Shown: piece after piece, positions 1 to 8,475 of the stretch
Layout of the letters: the number at the start of each line of letters is the position of its first letter
Position numbering within the stretch: the stretch's first letter is position 1
Source of the DNA: Lachnospiraceae bacterium
GTDB taxonomy: Bacteria > Bacillota > Clostridia > Lachnospirales > Lachnospiraceae
Direction: 5' to 3'
DNA: 64,000 nucleotides
NCBI GenBank assembly: GCA_017540265.1
Contig: JAFYBJ010000004.1
Span: 1-64,000, forward strand
Translations under genes and position numbers: made by a program
The notes under the pieces: generated by a model
Told to the model about the DNA's origin: nothing
The model's database searches: none
The model's input: the letters and a program-made list of their open reading frames with translations, nothing else

Positions 1-381
1 ATCTGCTATATTTAGTCCCTTATGATTCTTTCTGTTTTCAGTCCTGAGATTCCTTAACTGCTTTATCATATTGGAGATCTTGAAATTATCTCCGGATTTA
101 AGGATGGCATCACACTTTTCCTTTTCAGGCACCTTCCCCGAACATTTCTTTTCCTGTATGGATGCAATGATCTCTTCTGCTTCCTTTTTGCCTATAACCT
201 TTCTTGGTATATCGGCCTCCTTGTCGACCGGAACATATATCGTATCCCTGCAGTCATAAACAGGCTTAAGTGAATAATATTTCCTGTCGGGCCCTCCGAA
301 GGATAACGGACCTATCTCCGCCACCTCACATGCTCCGGAAAAGCCATAAAGAACAAAATCTCCGGTCTTGTATTTTAGCAT
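1..381 (-). CDS. CarD/CdnL-family transcriptional regulator (partial, C-terminus beyond the window)
   Basis: The 127 visible codons start MLKYKTGDFVLYGFSGACEV, the N-terminal RNA-polymerase-interacting fold of CarD/CdnL proteins (also found in TRCF). Such proteins bind the RNA polymerase beta subunit and stabilise open promoter complexes. A lysine-rich helical stretch after residue 60 fits the start of the C-terminal DNA-binding region. The reading frame is open to base 1, so the gene continues past the left edge. An ATG four codons upstream (base 393) is in frame, but GGAGG lies six bases before the ATG at 381 and nothing similar precedes 393, so 381 is preferred. A good sigma-A promoter lies just upstream. 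Family call is confident; the exact target promoters cannot be inferred. Confidence 0.8.
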   Translation of the reverse strand, partial: MLKYKTGDFVLYGFSGACEVAEIGPLSFGGPDRKYYSLKPVYDCRDTIYVPVDKEADIPRKVIGKKEAEEIIASIQEKKCSGKVPEKEKCDAILKSGDNFKISNMIKQLRNLRTENRKNHKGLNIAD

Positions 382-407
382 TGCATCCTCCATTTCAATA
401 TGCTACA

Positions 408-436
408 ATTATAAATTTTTTCCGGAGGAAATTCAA
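408..436 (-). promoter_or_regulatory. sigma-A promoter of the CarD-family gene
   Basis: On the minus strand TTGAAT and TATAAT are separated by exactly 17 bases. The -10 lies about 27 bases before the chosen ATG, leaving room for a short leader with GGAGG. Confidence 0.6.
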
Positions 437-492
437 GTTGTAATTGGCTCAAACGGCTTTGTCCCTGTCTCAAAATCTGTTTTTTATTAAAT

Positions 493-525
493 ACAAAAAA
501 CAACCGGTCTTATAAGACCGGTTGT
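493..525 (-). terminator. Rho-independent terminator of the HU gene
   Basis: A perfect hairpin, CAACCGGTCT paired with AGACCGGTTG around a short loop, is followed on the minus strand by six T residues. It sits 28 bases after the HU stop codon. Confidence 0.85.
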
Positions 526-552
526 CTGTACGGATATATCACCCGCTATGTA

Positions 553-849
553 TTATTTCTTCTTTACGCCGTTTACAGCATCCTTGAATGCCTTACCAGC
601 CTTGAACTTAGGAGACTTTGCAGCTTTGATCTTGATGGTCTCGCCTGTCTGAGGATTGCGGCCTGTGCGAGCCTTTCTCTCGGAAACTTCGAAAGTACCG
701 AAACCAACAAGTGAAACCTTCTTTTCACCCTTCTTGCTTGCAAGTTCCTTCTTAACAACTTCGATGAATGCGTTTAATCCTGCTTCAGCCTGCTTTGCGC
801 TTAAACCGGACTCTTTTGCCATTGCTGCAACTAATTCCTGCTTGTTCAT
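553..849 (-). CDS. hup: HU-family DNA-binding protein
   Basis: This 98-residue protein has the full HU fold: a helical N-terminus beginning [20 protein letters not shown], the [14 protein letters not shown] beta segment and the arm motif GRNPQTGE that inserts into the DNA minor groove. HU dimers bend and compact DNA and assist replication, repair and recombination. Length and motif order match bacterial HU (about 90 residues), with a short lysine tail. It is monocistronic, with a promoter at 906-934, a strong Shine-Dalgarno (GGAGA) before the ATG and a terminator at 493-525. The IHF alternative is unlikely because IHF is largely proteobacterial. Confidence 0.96.
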   Translation of the reverse strand: MNKQELVAAMAKESGLSAKQAEAGLNAFIEVVKKELASKKGEKKVSLVGFGTFEVSERKARTGRNPQTGETIKIKAAKSPKFKAGKAFKDAVNGVKKK

Positions 850-905
850 TTCTAAATCTCCTCTCAGATTCTTATTTTAAGGGCTTTTATGACTGCCCTT
901 CACAA

Positions 906-934
906 AGAATAGCACTATTTACGGGCACTTGCAA
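906..934 (-). promoter_or_regulatory. extended -10 promoter of the HU gene
   Basis: TTGCAA and TATTCT are 17 bases apart on the minus strand, with a TGC extension directly before the -10. About 55 bases of leader separate the -10 from the HU start. Bases 935-1052 show nothing else recognisable. Confidence 0.6.
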
Positions 935-1052
935 GCTTTTTTCTTAAAAAAACTCAATATTTTGTGTGTTTTTCAGGCTTTTTAGAGAAGATATTGTGGA
1001 AAAAACCGTTTTTGAGCCATCTTTTATATAACAAAGCAGCCGGGCAGATACT

Positions 1053-2252
1053 TCACGCAAGCTCATTTAAGCATTTTTCTATCCTGTCAAGACCCTTTTC
1101 TATCTGTTCCATGCTTATCGCATAGGAAAGTCTTATGTGATCGGGATAGCCGAAATCCGCACAGGGAACCACGGCTGTATCAAATTCGTTGAGCAGTATT
1201 TCCGCAAGCACCGCTGCCGTTTCTATCTTCTTTCCCTTATAGGAGAGAGCACATGCCTTGTTTACATCCACAAATACATAGAAAGCACCCTCAGGCTCAA
1301 GGCAGGAAACATGCTTCATTTCCTTCACGCGTGAATACATATACTGCCTGCGTCTGTCGAATTCAAGCCTCATCTTTTCCATTTCATCCACAGGACCGGT
1401 AAGAGCTTCATAAGCTGCCTTCTGGGCTATGGAATTGACATTGCTGGTCGCATGTGACTGCATGGCGTTCATGCGCTTTGTAATATCAACAGGAGCACCT
1501 GCATATCCTACCCTCCAGCCGGTCATGGCATAGCTCTTTGAAAGTCCCGAGCAGGTTATGGTCCTCTTGTATATCTCCTCTCCAAGAGATGCTATGCTCA
1601 CATGCTCTTCTCCGGTATAGATAAGTGCCTCATACATTTCATCTGCAACTACATAAAAGTCTTTTTCAACGGCAAGCTTTGCAATATCCTCAAGCTCCTT
1701 CTTTGAATAGACCATACCTGTGGGATTATTGGGCGTATTGAGCACCAGTGCTTTTGTCTTATCCGTAACTTTTTCCGCGATCTGCGCAGCACTTACCTTG
1801 TAGCCGGTCGCAGCAGTGCTGTAAACGAAAACAGGCTTTCCGTCCGAAAGCTTTACCATTTCAGGGTAGCTTAACCAGTACGGGGCGGGTATTATCACTT
1901 CATCGCCCGGATCGAGCAGAGCATCAAAAATATTAGTAAGAGCATGCTTGCCCCCGTTGCTTATGATTATCTGTTCGGGAGAATAGTCAAGATGATTGAA
2001 ATTCCTGAATTTTTCGCTGACAGCCTTTTTAAGCTCGATGGTTCCGCCTGCGGGCGTGTACTTTGTGAAGCCGTCATTTATCGCCTTAATAGCGGCATCA
2101 CATATATTTGCAGGGGTGTTAAAATCAGGCTCCCCTGCTCCGAAACCTACCACATCCCTGCCGGCAGCCTTAAGCTCCTTAGCCTTGGCTGTAATGGCAA
2201 GGGTGGATGAAGGTTTTACATTTGCTGATCTTTCAGAAAGTTTAAGTGACAT
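1053..2252 (-). CDS. pyridoxal-phosphate aminotransferase, aspartate type (class I/II)
   Basis: The 399-residue protein belongs to the fold-type I aminotransferases of the AspB/AspC-like subgroup, which move amino groups between aspartate or related amino acids and 2-oxoglutarate. Visible landmarks are the N-terminal RSANVKPSSTLAITAKAKEL, NTPNNPTG in the cofactor-binding region, the PLP-lysine motif SGLSKSYAMTGWRVGY and the C-terminal substrate arginine region (DHIRLSYA). Length is normal. The ATG at 2252 is preceded by a GGAGG that lies in one arm of a perfect 10-bp inverted repeat (2261-2314). It follows the zinc-ribbon gene by about 90 bases. Substrate specificity (aspartate, aromatic or alanine) cannot be set from sequence alone. 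Confidence 0.9.
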   Translation of the reverse strand: MSLKLSERSANVKPSSTLAITAKAKELKAAGRDVVGFGAGEPDFNTPANICDAAIKAINDGFTKYTPAGGTIELKKAVSEKFRNFNHLDYSPEQIIISNGGKHALTNIFDALLDPGDEVIIPAPYWLSYPEMVKLSDGKPVFVYSTAATGYKVSAAQIAEKVTDKTKALVLNTPNNPTGMVYSKKELEDIAKLAVEKDFYVVADEMYEALIYTGEEHVSIASLGEEIYKRTITCSGLSKSYAMTGWRVGYAGAPVDITKRMNAMQSHATSNVNSIAQKAAYEALTGPVDEMEKMRLEFDRRRQYMYSRVKEMKHVSCLEPEGAFYVFVDVNKACALSYKGKKIETAAVLAEILLNEFDTAVVPCADFGYPDHIRLSYAISMEQIEKGLDRIEKCLNELA

Positions 2253-2260
2253 TATATTAC

Positions 2261-2314
2261 CTCCGGTGTTAAAAAAAAAAACTATAAAACTTTGTTAACT
2301 ATACAACACCGGAG
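2261..2314 (-). promoter_or_regulatory. inverted repeat enclosing the Shine-Dalgarno of the aminotransferase gene
   Basis: CTCCGGTGTT (2261-2270) and AACACCGGAG (2305-2314) are perfect 10-base complements. On the minus-strand transcript the downstream arm contains the GGAG of the ribosome binding site, nine bases before the ATG. Between the arms lie a poly-T run and a TATAGT. A TTGAGG-17-TATAGT promoter candidate at 2298-2326 would start transcription inside the loop, in which case the repeat acts as DNA; from an upstream start the RNA could fold and hide the Shine-Dalgarno. Confidence 0.5.
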
Positions 2315-2343
2315 AAAAATCCTCAAGGATTTTATACAAAAAT

Positions 2344-2763
2344 TTACAGCTTTGCTCCACAGTTTACACAAAAACTCTGCCCTTCAACAAGCGGAGCTCC
2401 GCAATTGGTGCAGAAGCGGTTTCCGGGCTTTGCCCCTTTGAATTCGCCGTATCCCGTGCCGGCCTCTGCCTTAAAGGATACCGATTCCATGGCCTGCCTT
2501 ATCTCGGCTGCCTGCTTTTCAAGCTCTAAAACCTTCTGCTCATGAAAGCGTATGTTCGCTATCATATCGTTAAGCTCTGCCTCAGGCAGTTCCCTGTCTT
2601 TATAAAGCTCGTAGAAACGTCCGCCAAGCTTTTCCTTAAACTGAACAAGCTGCTTCTGTTCATCGGCGATCTGGTTCCTTATGCTTATAACTTCGGCATT
2701 TCCCTTCATCTTTCCGCCGACACCTTTTGTAAATGCGGATATGCTTTCACTTAATCCCATCAT
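2344..2763 (-). CDS. small zinc-ribbon coiled-coil protein
   Basis: The 139-residue protein has a charged, heptad-like helical region (residues about 20-90, rich in Glu, Lys, Gln and Leu) and a C-terminal zinc ribbon with two CxxC pairs, FCTNCGAPL and FCVNCGAKL. No catalytic motif, signal peptide or membrane segment is visible. Such zinc_ribbon proteins are common in Firmicutes and mostly uncharacterised; an oligomeric scaffold or nucleic-acid or protein contact is an inference only. The second ATG (2760) is better spaced from AAGGAGG (six bases) than the first (three bases), so the true start may be 2760. It sits 8 bases downstream of rqcH and is probably in the same operon as nrdD and rqcH. 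Confidence 0.75.
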   Translation of the reverse strand: MMGLSESISAFTKGVGGKMKGNAEVISIRNQIADEQKQLVQFKEKLGGRFYELYKDRELPEAELNDMIANIRFHEQKVLELEKQAAEIRQAMESVSFKAEAGTGYGEFKGAKPGNRFCTNCGAPLVEGQSFCVNCGAKL

Positions 2764-2771
2764 CCACCTCC

Positions 2772-4538
2772 TTATCCTCTGATTTTATCACTCTTCCCCC
2801 TTTGTGAGAACCCGTCTTTGGACGGCTTCACCGTCATCGAATAATTTGTATGATAAATAACGAAACCCGGCGGTGATCCCGGGGGCTTTTTTAAATTCTT
2901 CCTCAACGTATAATCCACTTCCACCTTTGCCTGATCCGATGCCGAAGAATAATATGCCGCCAGGGCAGCAGCCTTTTCATATACGGTATCCGGCAATTCT
3001 TTTCCCTCTGTCTTAACTATCACATGGGACCCGGGTATCTTCTTTGCATGAAACCACATATCGGAGTTTCCTGCAAGCTTAAAAGAAACATACTCATTCT
3101 GGAGATTGTTTTTCCCCACAAATATACGGAAACCCTCATCACAGACAAATTCAAGCGGCTCTGTCTTTATATTCTTCTTTTTTGCATAAAGCCTTTTCCT
3201 TACATACCCGGCCTTCTGCATCTCCTCCGCAACCTGCATAAGATCCGCCTCATTTTCGGATGTATCAAGGGATGATAACATGCTCTCGATATGATACAGC
3301 TCCATCCTTGAATTTGCGGTCTGTTCCGTGAGGGCGCCGGCAGTACGCTTTAACTTTGTATATCTGTCATAGAAACGCTTTGCATTTTCGGAGGCTGTGA
3401 GATCTTTTTCAAGCGGTATCTTTACGATGCTTCCGTCGTAATAATTCTCGGCATCATAATGATCTGCCCCTTCCGGTATCTTATAGGCATAAGCCGTTAT
3501 AAGCTCGCCAAAAAGCCTGTAACGGTCCATCTTTCCGGTATCATTAAGCTGCTTTTCCTGAAGCTCCAGCTTTCTTGCTGTCCTCTCCCTGCAGGTTAGG
3601 AGGCTCTTCCTTAAGCCGGCGCTTTTTTCCTTCTTTTTCAGCGCCTCATCCCTTCTTGCAAAAAACTGTTCAAGCATGGCCGAAGCAGAATCAAAGCATT
3701 CCTTTTCCTCATACATGCCCGTATCTATGGCCGCAAAGTCTGCGGCACTTCCGCCTTCCATATAGATGACAGGGGTAAAGTTTCCGTCTTTTACGGCTTT
3801 CGTAATACGTTCAAAGCTCTCATAAAGAGCCTTTAACAGATCCTCATTTTCCGCCACATCGCCTGCGCAAAGCTGCAGATCCGTGCCCGAAAGCCTTACG
3901 ATCTCCGAAGATACCTGGTAAGAAAAGCCCGTAAAGCTCTCCTGAAGAGCCCTGCTTATTTCCATTCCTTTTCCCGAAAGCGCTTTCTTTAACTGCAGGA
4001 TGCTTACATCAAGGGGAGAAATCTTTTCCCTTGCATCCGGTATGAAATAAGATCTTCCCGGAAGCACCTCGCGCACGGAGCTTACAAGCATGGATACCCT
4101 TTTTATGGCATCCACAACAATCTCTTCTCCACCCTCTTCTTTGGTAAGTATGATATTACTGTATTTTCCCATGAGCTCTATTACAAGAGTATTACGTTCA
4201 GGATCACCTAACTCATTTAAGTGCTCGGTTTCCATCCTCACAACCCGTTCAAGCGAAGGCTGCTTAAAAGAGATTATCCTGCCGTTTAAAAGATGCTTTC
4301 TTAAGAGCATGCAGAAGGAAGGCGCTGTAAGTGGCGCTTCCTTTTCCCTGTTTGTGAGACATATCATGGGAAGAGACGGATTGGCCGATAAAAGAAGCCT
4401 ATGCTTCCCACCGCCTGCGGCGATGGTAAACATAAGCTCATCTTTTCCCGGCTGGGATATCTTCATTATCCTTCCGCCCTGAAGTTTTTTGTCAAGTTCA
4501 TCCGTGACCGCAGCCACGGCAAATCCGTCAAAAGCCAT
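2772..4538 (-). CDS. rqcH: RqcH/NEMF-family ribosome quality control protein (NFACT)
   Basis: The 588-residue protein starts MAFDGFAVAAVTDELDKKLQ, typical of the NFACT-N domain, and ends with an NFACT-R domain (FRIFVGKNNLQNEYVSFKLA and the downstream WFHAKKIPGSHVIVK). RqcH binds obstructed 50S subunits carrying peptidyl-tRNA and recruits tRNA-Ala to add C-terminal alanine tails that mark stalled chains for degradation. A central coiled coil (about residues 290-430) matches the family. The aspartate-arginine pair reported to matter for tRNA binding in Bacillus RqcH appears here as LERVV, a conservative Asp-to-Glu change. Its ATG directly abuts the nrdD stop codon, with AGAGG inside the last nrdD codons, so the two are translationally coupled. 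Older annotations call this family fibronectin-binding protein. Confidence 0.9.
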   Translation of the reverse strand: MAFDGFAVAAVTDELDKKLQGGRIMKISQPGKDELMFTIAAGGGKHRLLLSANPSLPMICLTNREKEAPLTAPSFCMLLRKHLLNGRIISFKQPSLERVVRMETEHLNELGDPERNTLVIELMGKYSNIILTKEEGGEEIVVDAIKRVSMLVSSVREVLPGRSYFIPDAREKISPLDVSILQLKKALSGKGMEISRALQESFTGFSYQVSSEIVRLSGTDLQLCAGDVAENEDLLKALYESFERITKAVKDGNFTPVIYMEGGSAADFAAIDTGMYEEKECFDSASAMLEQFFARRDEALKKKEKSAGLRKSLLTCRERTARKLELQEKQLNDTGKMDRYRLFGELITAYAYKIPEGADHYDAENYYDGSIVKIPLEKDLTASENAKRFYDRYTKLKRTAGALTEQTANSRMELYHIESMLSSLDTSENEADLMQVAEEMQKAGYVRKRLYAKKKNIKTEPLEFVCDEGFRIFVGKNNLQNEYVSFKLAGNSDMWFHAKKIPGSHVIVKTEGKELPDTVYEKAAALAAYYSSASDQAKVEVDYTLRKNLKKPPGSPPGFVIYHTNYSMTVKPSKDGFSQRGKSDKIRG

Positions 4539-6932
4539 TTAAACCTCTGTAAGAGCGTACTCCTCGGCGTATTTCCTTATCTTTGCGGCACCGGCATATT
4601 TCTTCACCTTTCCGTCCTTTATCTCCACAAGCGTGGGAGCCTGGCGTATACCGTAGCGCTCCGAGAGTTCCGCATTTTCCTCCGCATCTATCACCATGTA
4701 GTCAACCGCCCCGAGATAGGTCTTTGCTACCTTGCAGTTGGGGCAGGTCTTTGTGGTGAAGAGATAACGGGCATTATAAACTTCCTCAACCTTTACCTCT
4801 GATGTATCATCAAACACATCACCCATTGTGATCACAGCGCTGCTGGGTCTCTTTAAGGAAGACGAATTTATATCGTAATTAAGCCTGTCTGCATATTCCT
4901 GAAGCTTGCCGTCATTCCAGTTCTGTACCGGGCGGTAATAACCGGTGATCCTTGAATATACCTCCGTGGGCTTTCCGCAGTGAGGGCAGCTCTTCTGCTC
5001 ACCGTTTATATATCCGTGCTCCCTGCATATCGAATATACGGGAGACAGGGTATAGTACGGAAGCTTGTAGTTCTCGGCTATTGTCCTTACGAGCTTTGCC
5101 GCAGCCTTCCAGTCGGGAAGCTTCTCTCCAAGGAAAGCATGGAATACGGTGCCTGAAGTATAAAGAGTCTGGAGGTCATCCTGTATATCCAGCGCATCAA
5201 ATATATCCGCCGTATATCCTACGGGCAGATGGGAAGAATTTGTATAGTAAGGAACCGCACCGGGGGCACCTGCTGTCTTTATCGCAGGCCACTTTGCCCT
5301 GTCATGCTTTGCAAGACGATATGAAGTGCTTTCTGCGGGAGTAGCTTCAAGATTGTAAAGATCCCCGTAAAGCTCCTGATAATCGGAAAGCCTTCTTCTC
5401 ATATGATCAAGGACTTCCTTTGTGAAATCCTGTGTGCGCTTATCCGTCATATCGGCACGCAGCCAGCTTGCATTAAGTCCCACCTCGTTCATGCCCACAA
5501 GGCCGATGGTTGAGAAATGATTATCAAAGGTTCCGAGGTATCTTCTGGTGTAAGGATAAAGACCTTCATCCAGAAGCTTTGTTATAACGCCCCTCTTTAC
5601 CTTAAGGCTTCTTGCGGCCACATCAAGCAGATGATCGAGACGCTTGTAGAATTCCGACTTATTTGCCGAAAGATAAGCTATCCTCGGCATATTTATAGTT
5701 ACAACGCCCACAGAGCCTGTGCTCTCTCCGGAGCCGAAGAAACCGCCGGATTTCTTTCTGAGTTCCCTCAGATCCAGACGGAGCCTGCAGCACATACTCC
5801 TTACATCGCTGGGTTCCATATCGGAATTAATGTAATTTGAAAAATAAGGTGTACCGTATTTTGCAGCCATCTCAAAGAGCAGCCTGTTGTTTTCCGTATC
5901 GGACCAGTCAAAATCCCTTGTTATGGAATATGTGGGGATGGGATACTGGAAGCCTCTTCCCTCGGCATCACCTTCTATCATAACCTCAAGGAAGGCCTTA
6001 TTGACCATATCCATTTCTTTTTTGCAGTCCTTGTAGCAGAAATCCATTTCCTTTCCGCCTACTATGGCAGGAAGCTCCGCAAGATCCGCAGGAACAGTCC
6101 AGTCAAGAGTGATATTGGAGAAAGGCGACTGTGTTCCCCAGCGGCTGGGCGTATTTACACCGTAAACGAAAGTCTCGATGCACTTCTTGACTTCCATATA
6201 GCTTAATCCGTCTGCCTTTACAAAAGGAGCAAGATAAGTATCAAAGGATGAGAAAGCCTGCGCGCCGGCCCATTCATTCTGCATTATGCCTAAGAAATTC
6301 ACCATCTGGTTGCAGAGCACTGAAAGATGCTTTGCTGGAGCGGATGTGATCTTTCCGGGTATACCGCCTAATCCCTCTTTTATAAGCTGTTTTAAGGACC
6401 AGCCTGCACAGTATCCGGTGAGCATGGAAAGATCATGTATATGGATATCCGCATTTCTGTGGGCCTCGGCGATCTCCTCGTCATAGATTTCCGAGAGCCA
6501 GTAATTTGCGGTAACCGCACCTGAGTTTGAAAGGATAAGACCGCCTACGGAATATGTTACGGTAGAATTCTCCTTTACGCGCCAGTCTTCAACCTTGACA
6601 TAGCTGTTGACCACATCCTTGTAATCAAGGATGGTGGACTTCATGGCACGCATTTTCTCATGCTGTTTTCTGTAAAGGATGAAGGACTTTGCAACCTGCG
6701 TATAGCCGCTGGTCTCAAGGACCTTTTCCACGCTGTCCTGTATATCTTCCACATGAACAGCATTATCCCTTACTTTATCCTGAAAATCCGCCGAAACCTT
6801 AAGTGAAAGCAGATCTATGATATCGTTCGTATATATTGTATCGGTTGCATCAAAGGCTTTCCTCATCGCATCACCGATTTTGGTTAACATAAAATCTGTC
6901 TTCTGACCATCCCTCTTTAAGACGCTTAACAT
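4539..6932 (-). CDS. nrdD: anaerobic ribonucleoside-triphosphate reductase with fused C-terminal redoxin domain
   Basis: The 797-residue enzyme is a class III glycyl-radical reductase that makes deoxyribonucleotides without oxygen. It has an N-terminal ATP-cone (residues 1-95, MLSVLKRDGQKTDFMLTKIG), the NrdD barrel, a zinc-type CPHCG and the glycyl-radical loop RITGYYRPVQNWNDGK at about residues 670-685. After this an extra 75-residue thioredoxin/glutaredoxin-like domain carries CPNC in FTTKTCPNCKVAK and a cis-Pro-like QAPTLVEI. Class III enzymes using thioredoxin or a redoxin rather than formate are known, so the fused domain likely supplies electrons. The activating enzyme NrdG is not adjacent. 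A consensus promoter (6981-7009) and two NrdR-box-like repeats lie upstream; rqcH follows with no gap. Confidence 0.95.
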   Translation of the reverse strand: MLSVLKRDGQKTDFMLTKIGDAMRKAFDATDTIYTNDIIDLLSLKVSADFQDKVRDNAVHVEDIQDSVEKVLETSGYTQVAKSFILYRKQHEKMRAMKSTILDYKDVVNSYVKVEDWRVKENSTVTYSVGGLILSNSGAVTANYWLSEIYDEEIAEAHRNADIHIHDLSMLTGYCAGWSLKQLIKEGLGGIPGKITSAPAKHLSVLCNQMVNFLGIMQNEWAGAQAFSSFDTYLAPFVKADGLSYMEVKKCIETFVYGVNTPSRWGTQSPFSNITLDWTVPADLAELPAIVGGKEMDFCYKDCKKEMDMVNKAFLEVMIEGDAEGRGFQYPIPTYSITRDFDWSDTENNRLLFEMAAKYGTPYFSNYINSDMEPSDVRSMCCRLRLDLRELRKKSGGFFGSGESTGSVGVVTINMPRIAYLSANKSEFYKRLDHLLDVAARSLKVKRGVITKLLDEGLYPYTRRYLGTFDNHFSTIGLVGMNEVGLNASWLRADMTDKRTQDFTKEVLDHMRRRLSDYQELYGDLYNLEATPAESTSYRLAKHDRAKWPAIKTAGAPGAVPYYTNSSHLPVGYTADIFDALDIQDDLQTLYTSGTVFHAFLGEKLPDWKAAAKLVRTIAENYKLPYYTLSPVYSICREHGYINGEQKSCPHCGKPTEVYSRITGYYRPVQNWNDGKLQEYADRLNYDINSSSLKRPSSAVITMGDVFDDTSEVKVEEVYNARYLFTTKTCPNCKVAKTYLGAVDYMVIDAEENAELSERYGIRQAPTLVEIKDGKVKKYAGAAKIRKYAEEYALTEV

Positions 6933-6980
6933 TGATCTTTCCTTTCTTTTATGTGATTTTATTAATGGGAAAACAATGTG

Positions 6981-7009
6981 ATTGTATCAGATGATTTTTT
7001 TTATGTCAA
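6981..7009 (-). promoter_or_regulatory. consensus sigma-A promoter of nrdD
   Basis: TTGACA and TACAAT lie 17 bases apart on the minus strand. The predicted start is about 40 bases before the nrdD ATG, which has AGGAAAG as ribosome binding site. Confidence 0.8.
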
Positions 7010-7016
7010 CAAGAAA

Positions 7017-7064
7017 ACACAAGATATTCTGTATACATTGATCAGTATACACCACATCTTGTCA
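7017..7064 (-). promoter_or_regulatory. tandem NrdR-box-like repeats upstream of nrdD
   Basis: Bases 7017-7032 match the NrdR consensus ACACWATATWTWGTGT at 14 of 16 positions; bases 7049-7064 match at about 11 of 16 when read on the other strand. The two are 32 bases apart centre to centre, three helical turns, as in known NrdR operators. The pair sits just upstream of the -35, and the second box overlaps the last codons of the TPR lipoprotein gene. NrdR represses ribonucleotide reductase genes in response to nucleotide levels. Confidence 0.5.
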
Positions 7065-8097
7065 CTAAGAAAGCGTATTCCTTTTCCATTTCCTCATCGG
7101 TACCGTAGGTTTCAAGATAAGCCTTTGCAAGCTCTGCAGCCTCTTTGTATTCATGAAGATTCTCAAGGCAGACTATCTCATTGGCTTTAAGCTCCTGCAT
7201 ACAGGTATTGTTCTCTGGTATCTTTATCCCCCGTCTGAAGGCTTCCAGAGCCTGTGAATAAGAACCTGTCTCGGAATATGATATTCCCAGTTCATTGCAT
7301 ATGCCGGGATCCGGTTTTTCCTCAAGAAAACCCAGATATATAGCCGTGGCATTCTCATATTTTGACAGCTCCCTGTAGCAGCGCCCGAGAAGCTTGATCA
7401 TATCCGTATCGGCCTTGTCTATGCTCCTGGCATATTCAAGATAGTTGCAGGCTCCTTCCAGATCCCCGGTATAATAGCAGAGCCTTGCCTTGTCATAGTC
7501 GTTTAAATCCGCGGGATCGGCCGCTTTTGCCGAATTAAGATACGAGGCACCCTCTTTTACCATTTTTCTTGACATGAAGATATCATAGATATCCAGATAT
7601 ACACCCGCATTTTTTTTATCCGTTCCGGCCGCCATATCAAAATCAGCCATCGCTCCTGAGACATCCTTCATGGAAAGCTTTAATTTGCCCCTTTCAAGGG
7701 CCGCAGTGACATTTGAAGGTTCAGATGAAAGCACGGCATCCAGACGCTCCATAGCACTCTCATTATCGGATAATTTAATATAACAGGTGGAAAGATAGAA
7801 ATTGATATCACGTTCAAGGCTGCCGCAGGATGTGCCGGCAAGACTTAATGCATCCGTGAAAGCACTGACAGCCTGGTCATATTCGCCAAGCCCCATATAC
7901 GCAAGTCCCTTTGCCCTAAGGAGCTCTTCCGATACGCCTTCCGACACCTCTGCTTCAAGAAGTATCTCAAGAGCCTGGTCATATTCCTGCAAAGTAACAA
8001 AAGACAGCCCTCTTTCGAGCGCTGTTTCTTTCTTCCCGCAGGAGGCGGCCATTAGGAGCATGACGGCTGTAAGAACTGCTGCATATCTTCTGTGCAT
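7042..8097 (-). CDS. TPR-repeat lipoprotein
   Basis: The 351-residue protein begins MHRRYAAVLTAVMLLMAASC, a lipoprotein signal peptide with a lipobox-like MAASC, so it is probably lipidated on Cys20 and anchored to the outside of the cytoplasmic membrane. The rest is a chain of about eight tetratricopeptide helix pairs, with phrases such as LAYMGLGEYDQAVSAFTDAL and ELGISYSETGSYSQALEAFR. TPR proteins are binding scaffolds; no enzyme motif is seen and the partner is unknown. GGAG precedes the ATG at good spacing. The gene lies 77 bases after the tRNA-Gln gene with no clear terminator between, so some read-through from the tRNA operon is possible. Its 3' end overlaps one of the NrdR-like boxes of nrdD. 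Confidence 0.85.
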   Translation of the reverse strand: MHRRYAAVLTAVMLLMAASCGKKETALERGLSFVTLQEYDQALEILLEAEVSEGVSEELLRAKGLAYMGLGEYDQAVSAFTDALSLAGTSCGSLERDINFYLSTCYIKLSDNESAMERLDAVLSSEPSNVTAALERGKLKLSMKDVSGAMADFDMAAGTDKKNAGVYLDIYDIFMSRKMVKEGASYLNSAKAADPADLNDYDKARLCYYTGDLEGACNYLEYARSIDKADTDMIKLLGRCYRELSKYENATAIYLGFLEEKPDPGICNELGISYSETGSYSQALEAFRRGIKIPENNTCMQELKANEIVCLENLHEYKEAAELAKAYLETYGTDEEMEKEYAFLVTRCGVY

Positions 8098-8174
8098 GGC
8101 TTTTCTCCTGTCCTTCTTAGTTGCAAGAACTTTTGCCTTATAAAAGCCTGTATGACTCAGGAATGAACCTTAAA

Positions 8175-8247
8175 CTGGGCCGGCCGGATTCGAACCGGCG
8201 CAGTGCAGGGATCAAAACCCTGTGCCTTACCGCTTGGCGACAGCCCA
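8175..8247 (-). tRNA. tRNA-Gln (UUG)
   Basis: A complete cloverleaf on the minus strand: acceptor TGGGCTG pairs with CGGCCCA, the anticodon stem CAGGG/CCCTG encloses TTTTGAT (anticodon TTG) and the T loop is GGTTCGAATCC. CCA is not encoded. It is the third gene of a tRNA trio. Confidence 0.95.
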
Positions 8248-8251
8248 AAAG

Positions 8252-8326
8252 GGTGGGTAGAGGGACTCGAACCCTCGGTCTCCAGAACCACAATCTGGCG
8301 CGTTAACCAACTACGCCATACCCACC
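8252..8326 (-). tRNA. tRNA-His (GUG)
   Basis: The anticodon stem CCAGA/TCTGG encloses TTGTGGT (anticodon GTG). The extra 5' G (G-1, base 8326) opposite C73, the hallmark of tRNA-His, is present. CCA is not encoded. It lies four bases after tRNA-Gln on the + coordinates, in the same transcript. Confidence 0.95.
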
Positions 8327-8355
8327 ATATAATACAAGAAAGGGGCTGCAGGCAA

Positions 8356-8429
<74 letters not shown>

Positions 8430-8446
8430 GCAGATGACACCGCAAT

Positions 8447-8475
8447 ATTATGTCAAAAAAAAACAGGACTGTCAA
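8447..8475 (-). promoter_or_regulatory. promoter of the tRNA Arg-His-Gln operon, embedded in a terminator
   Basis: TTGACA and CATAAT are exactly 17 bases apart on the minus strand. The -35 hexamer is the loop and flanking bases of the terminator hairpin of the upstream gene, and the spacer contains that terminator's T-run, so one short segment does both jobs. Confidence 0.7.
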
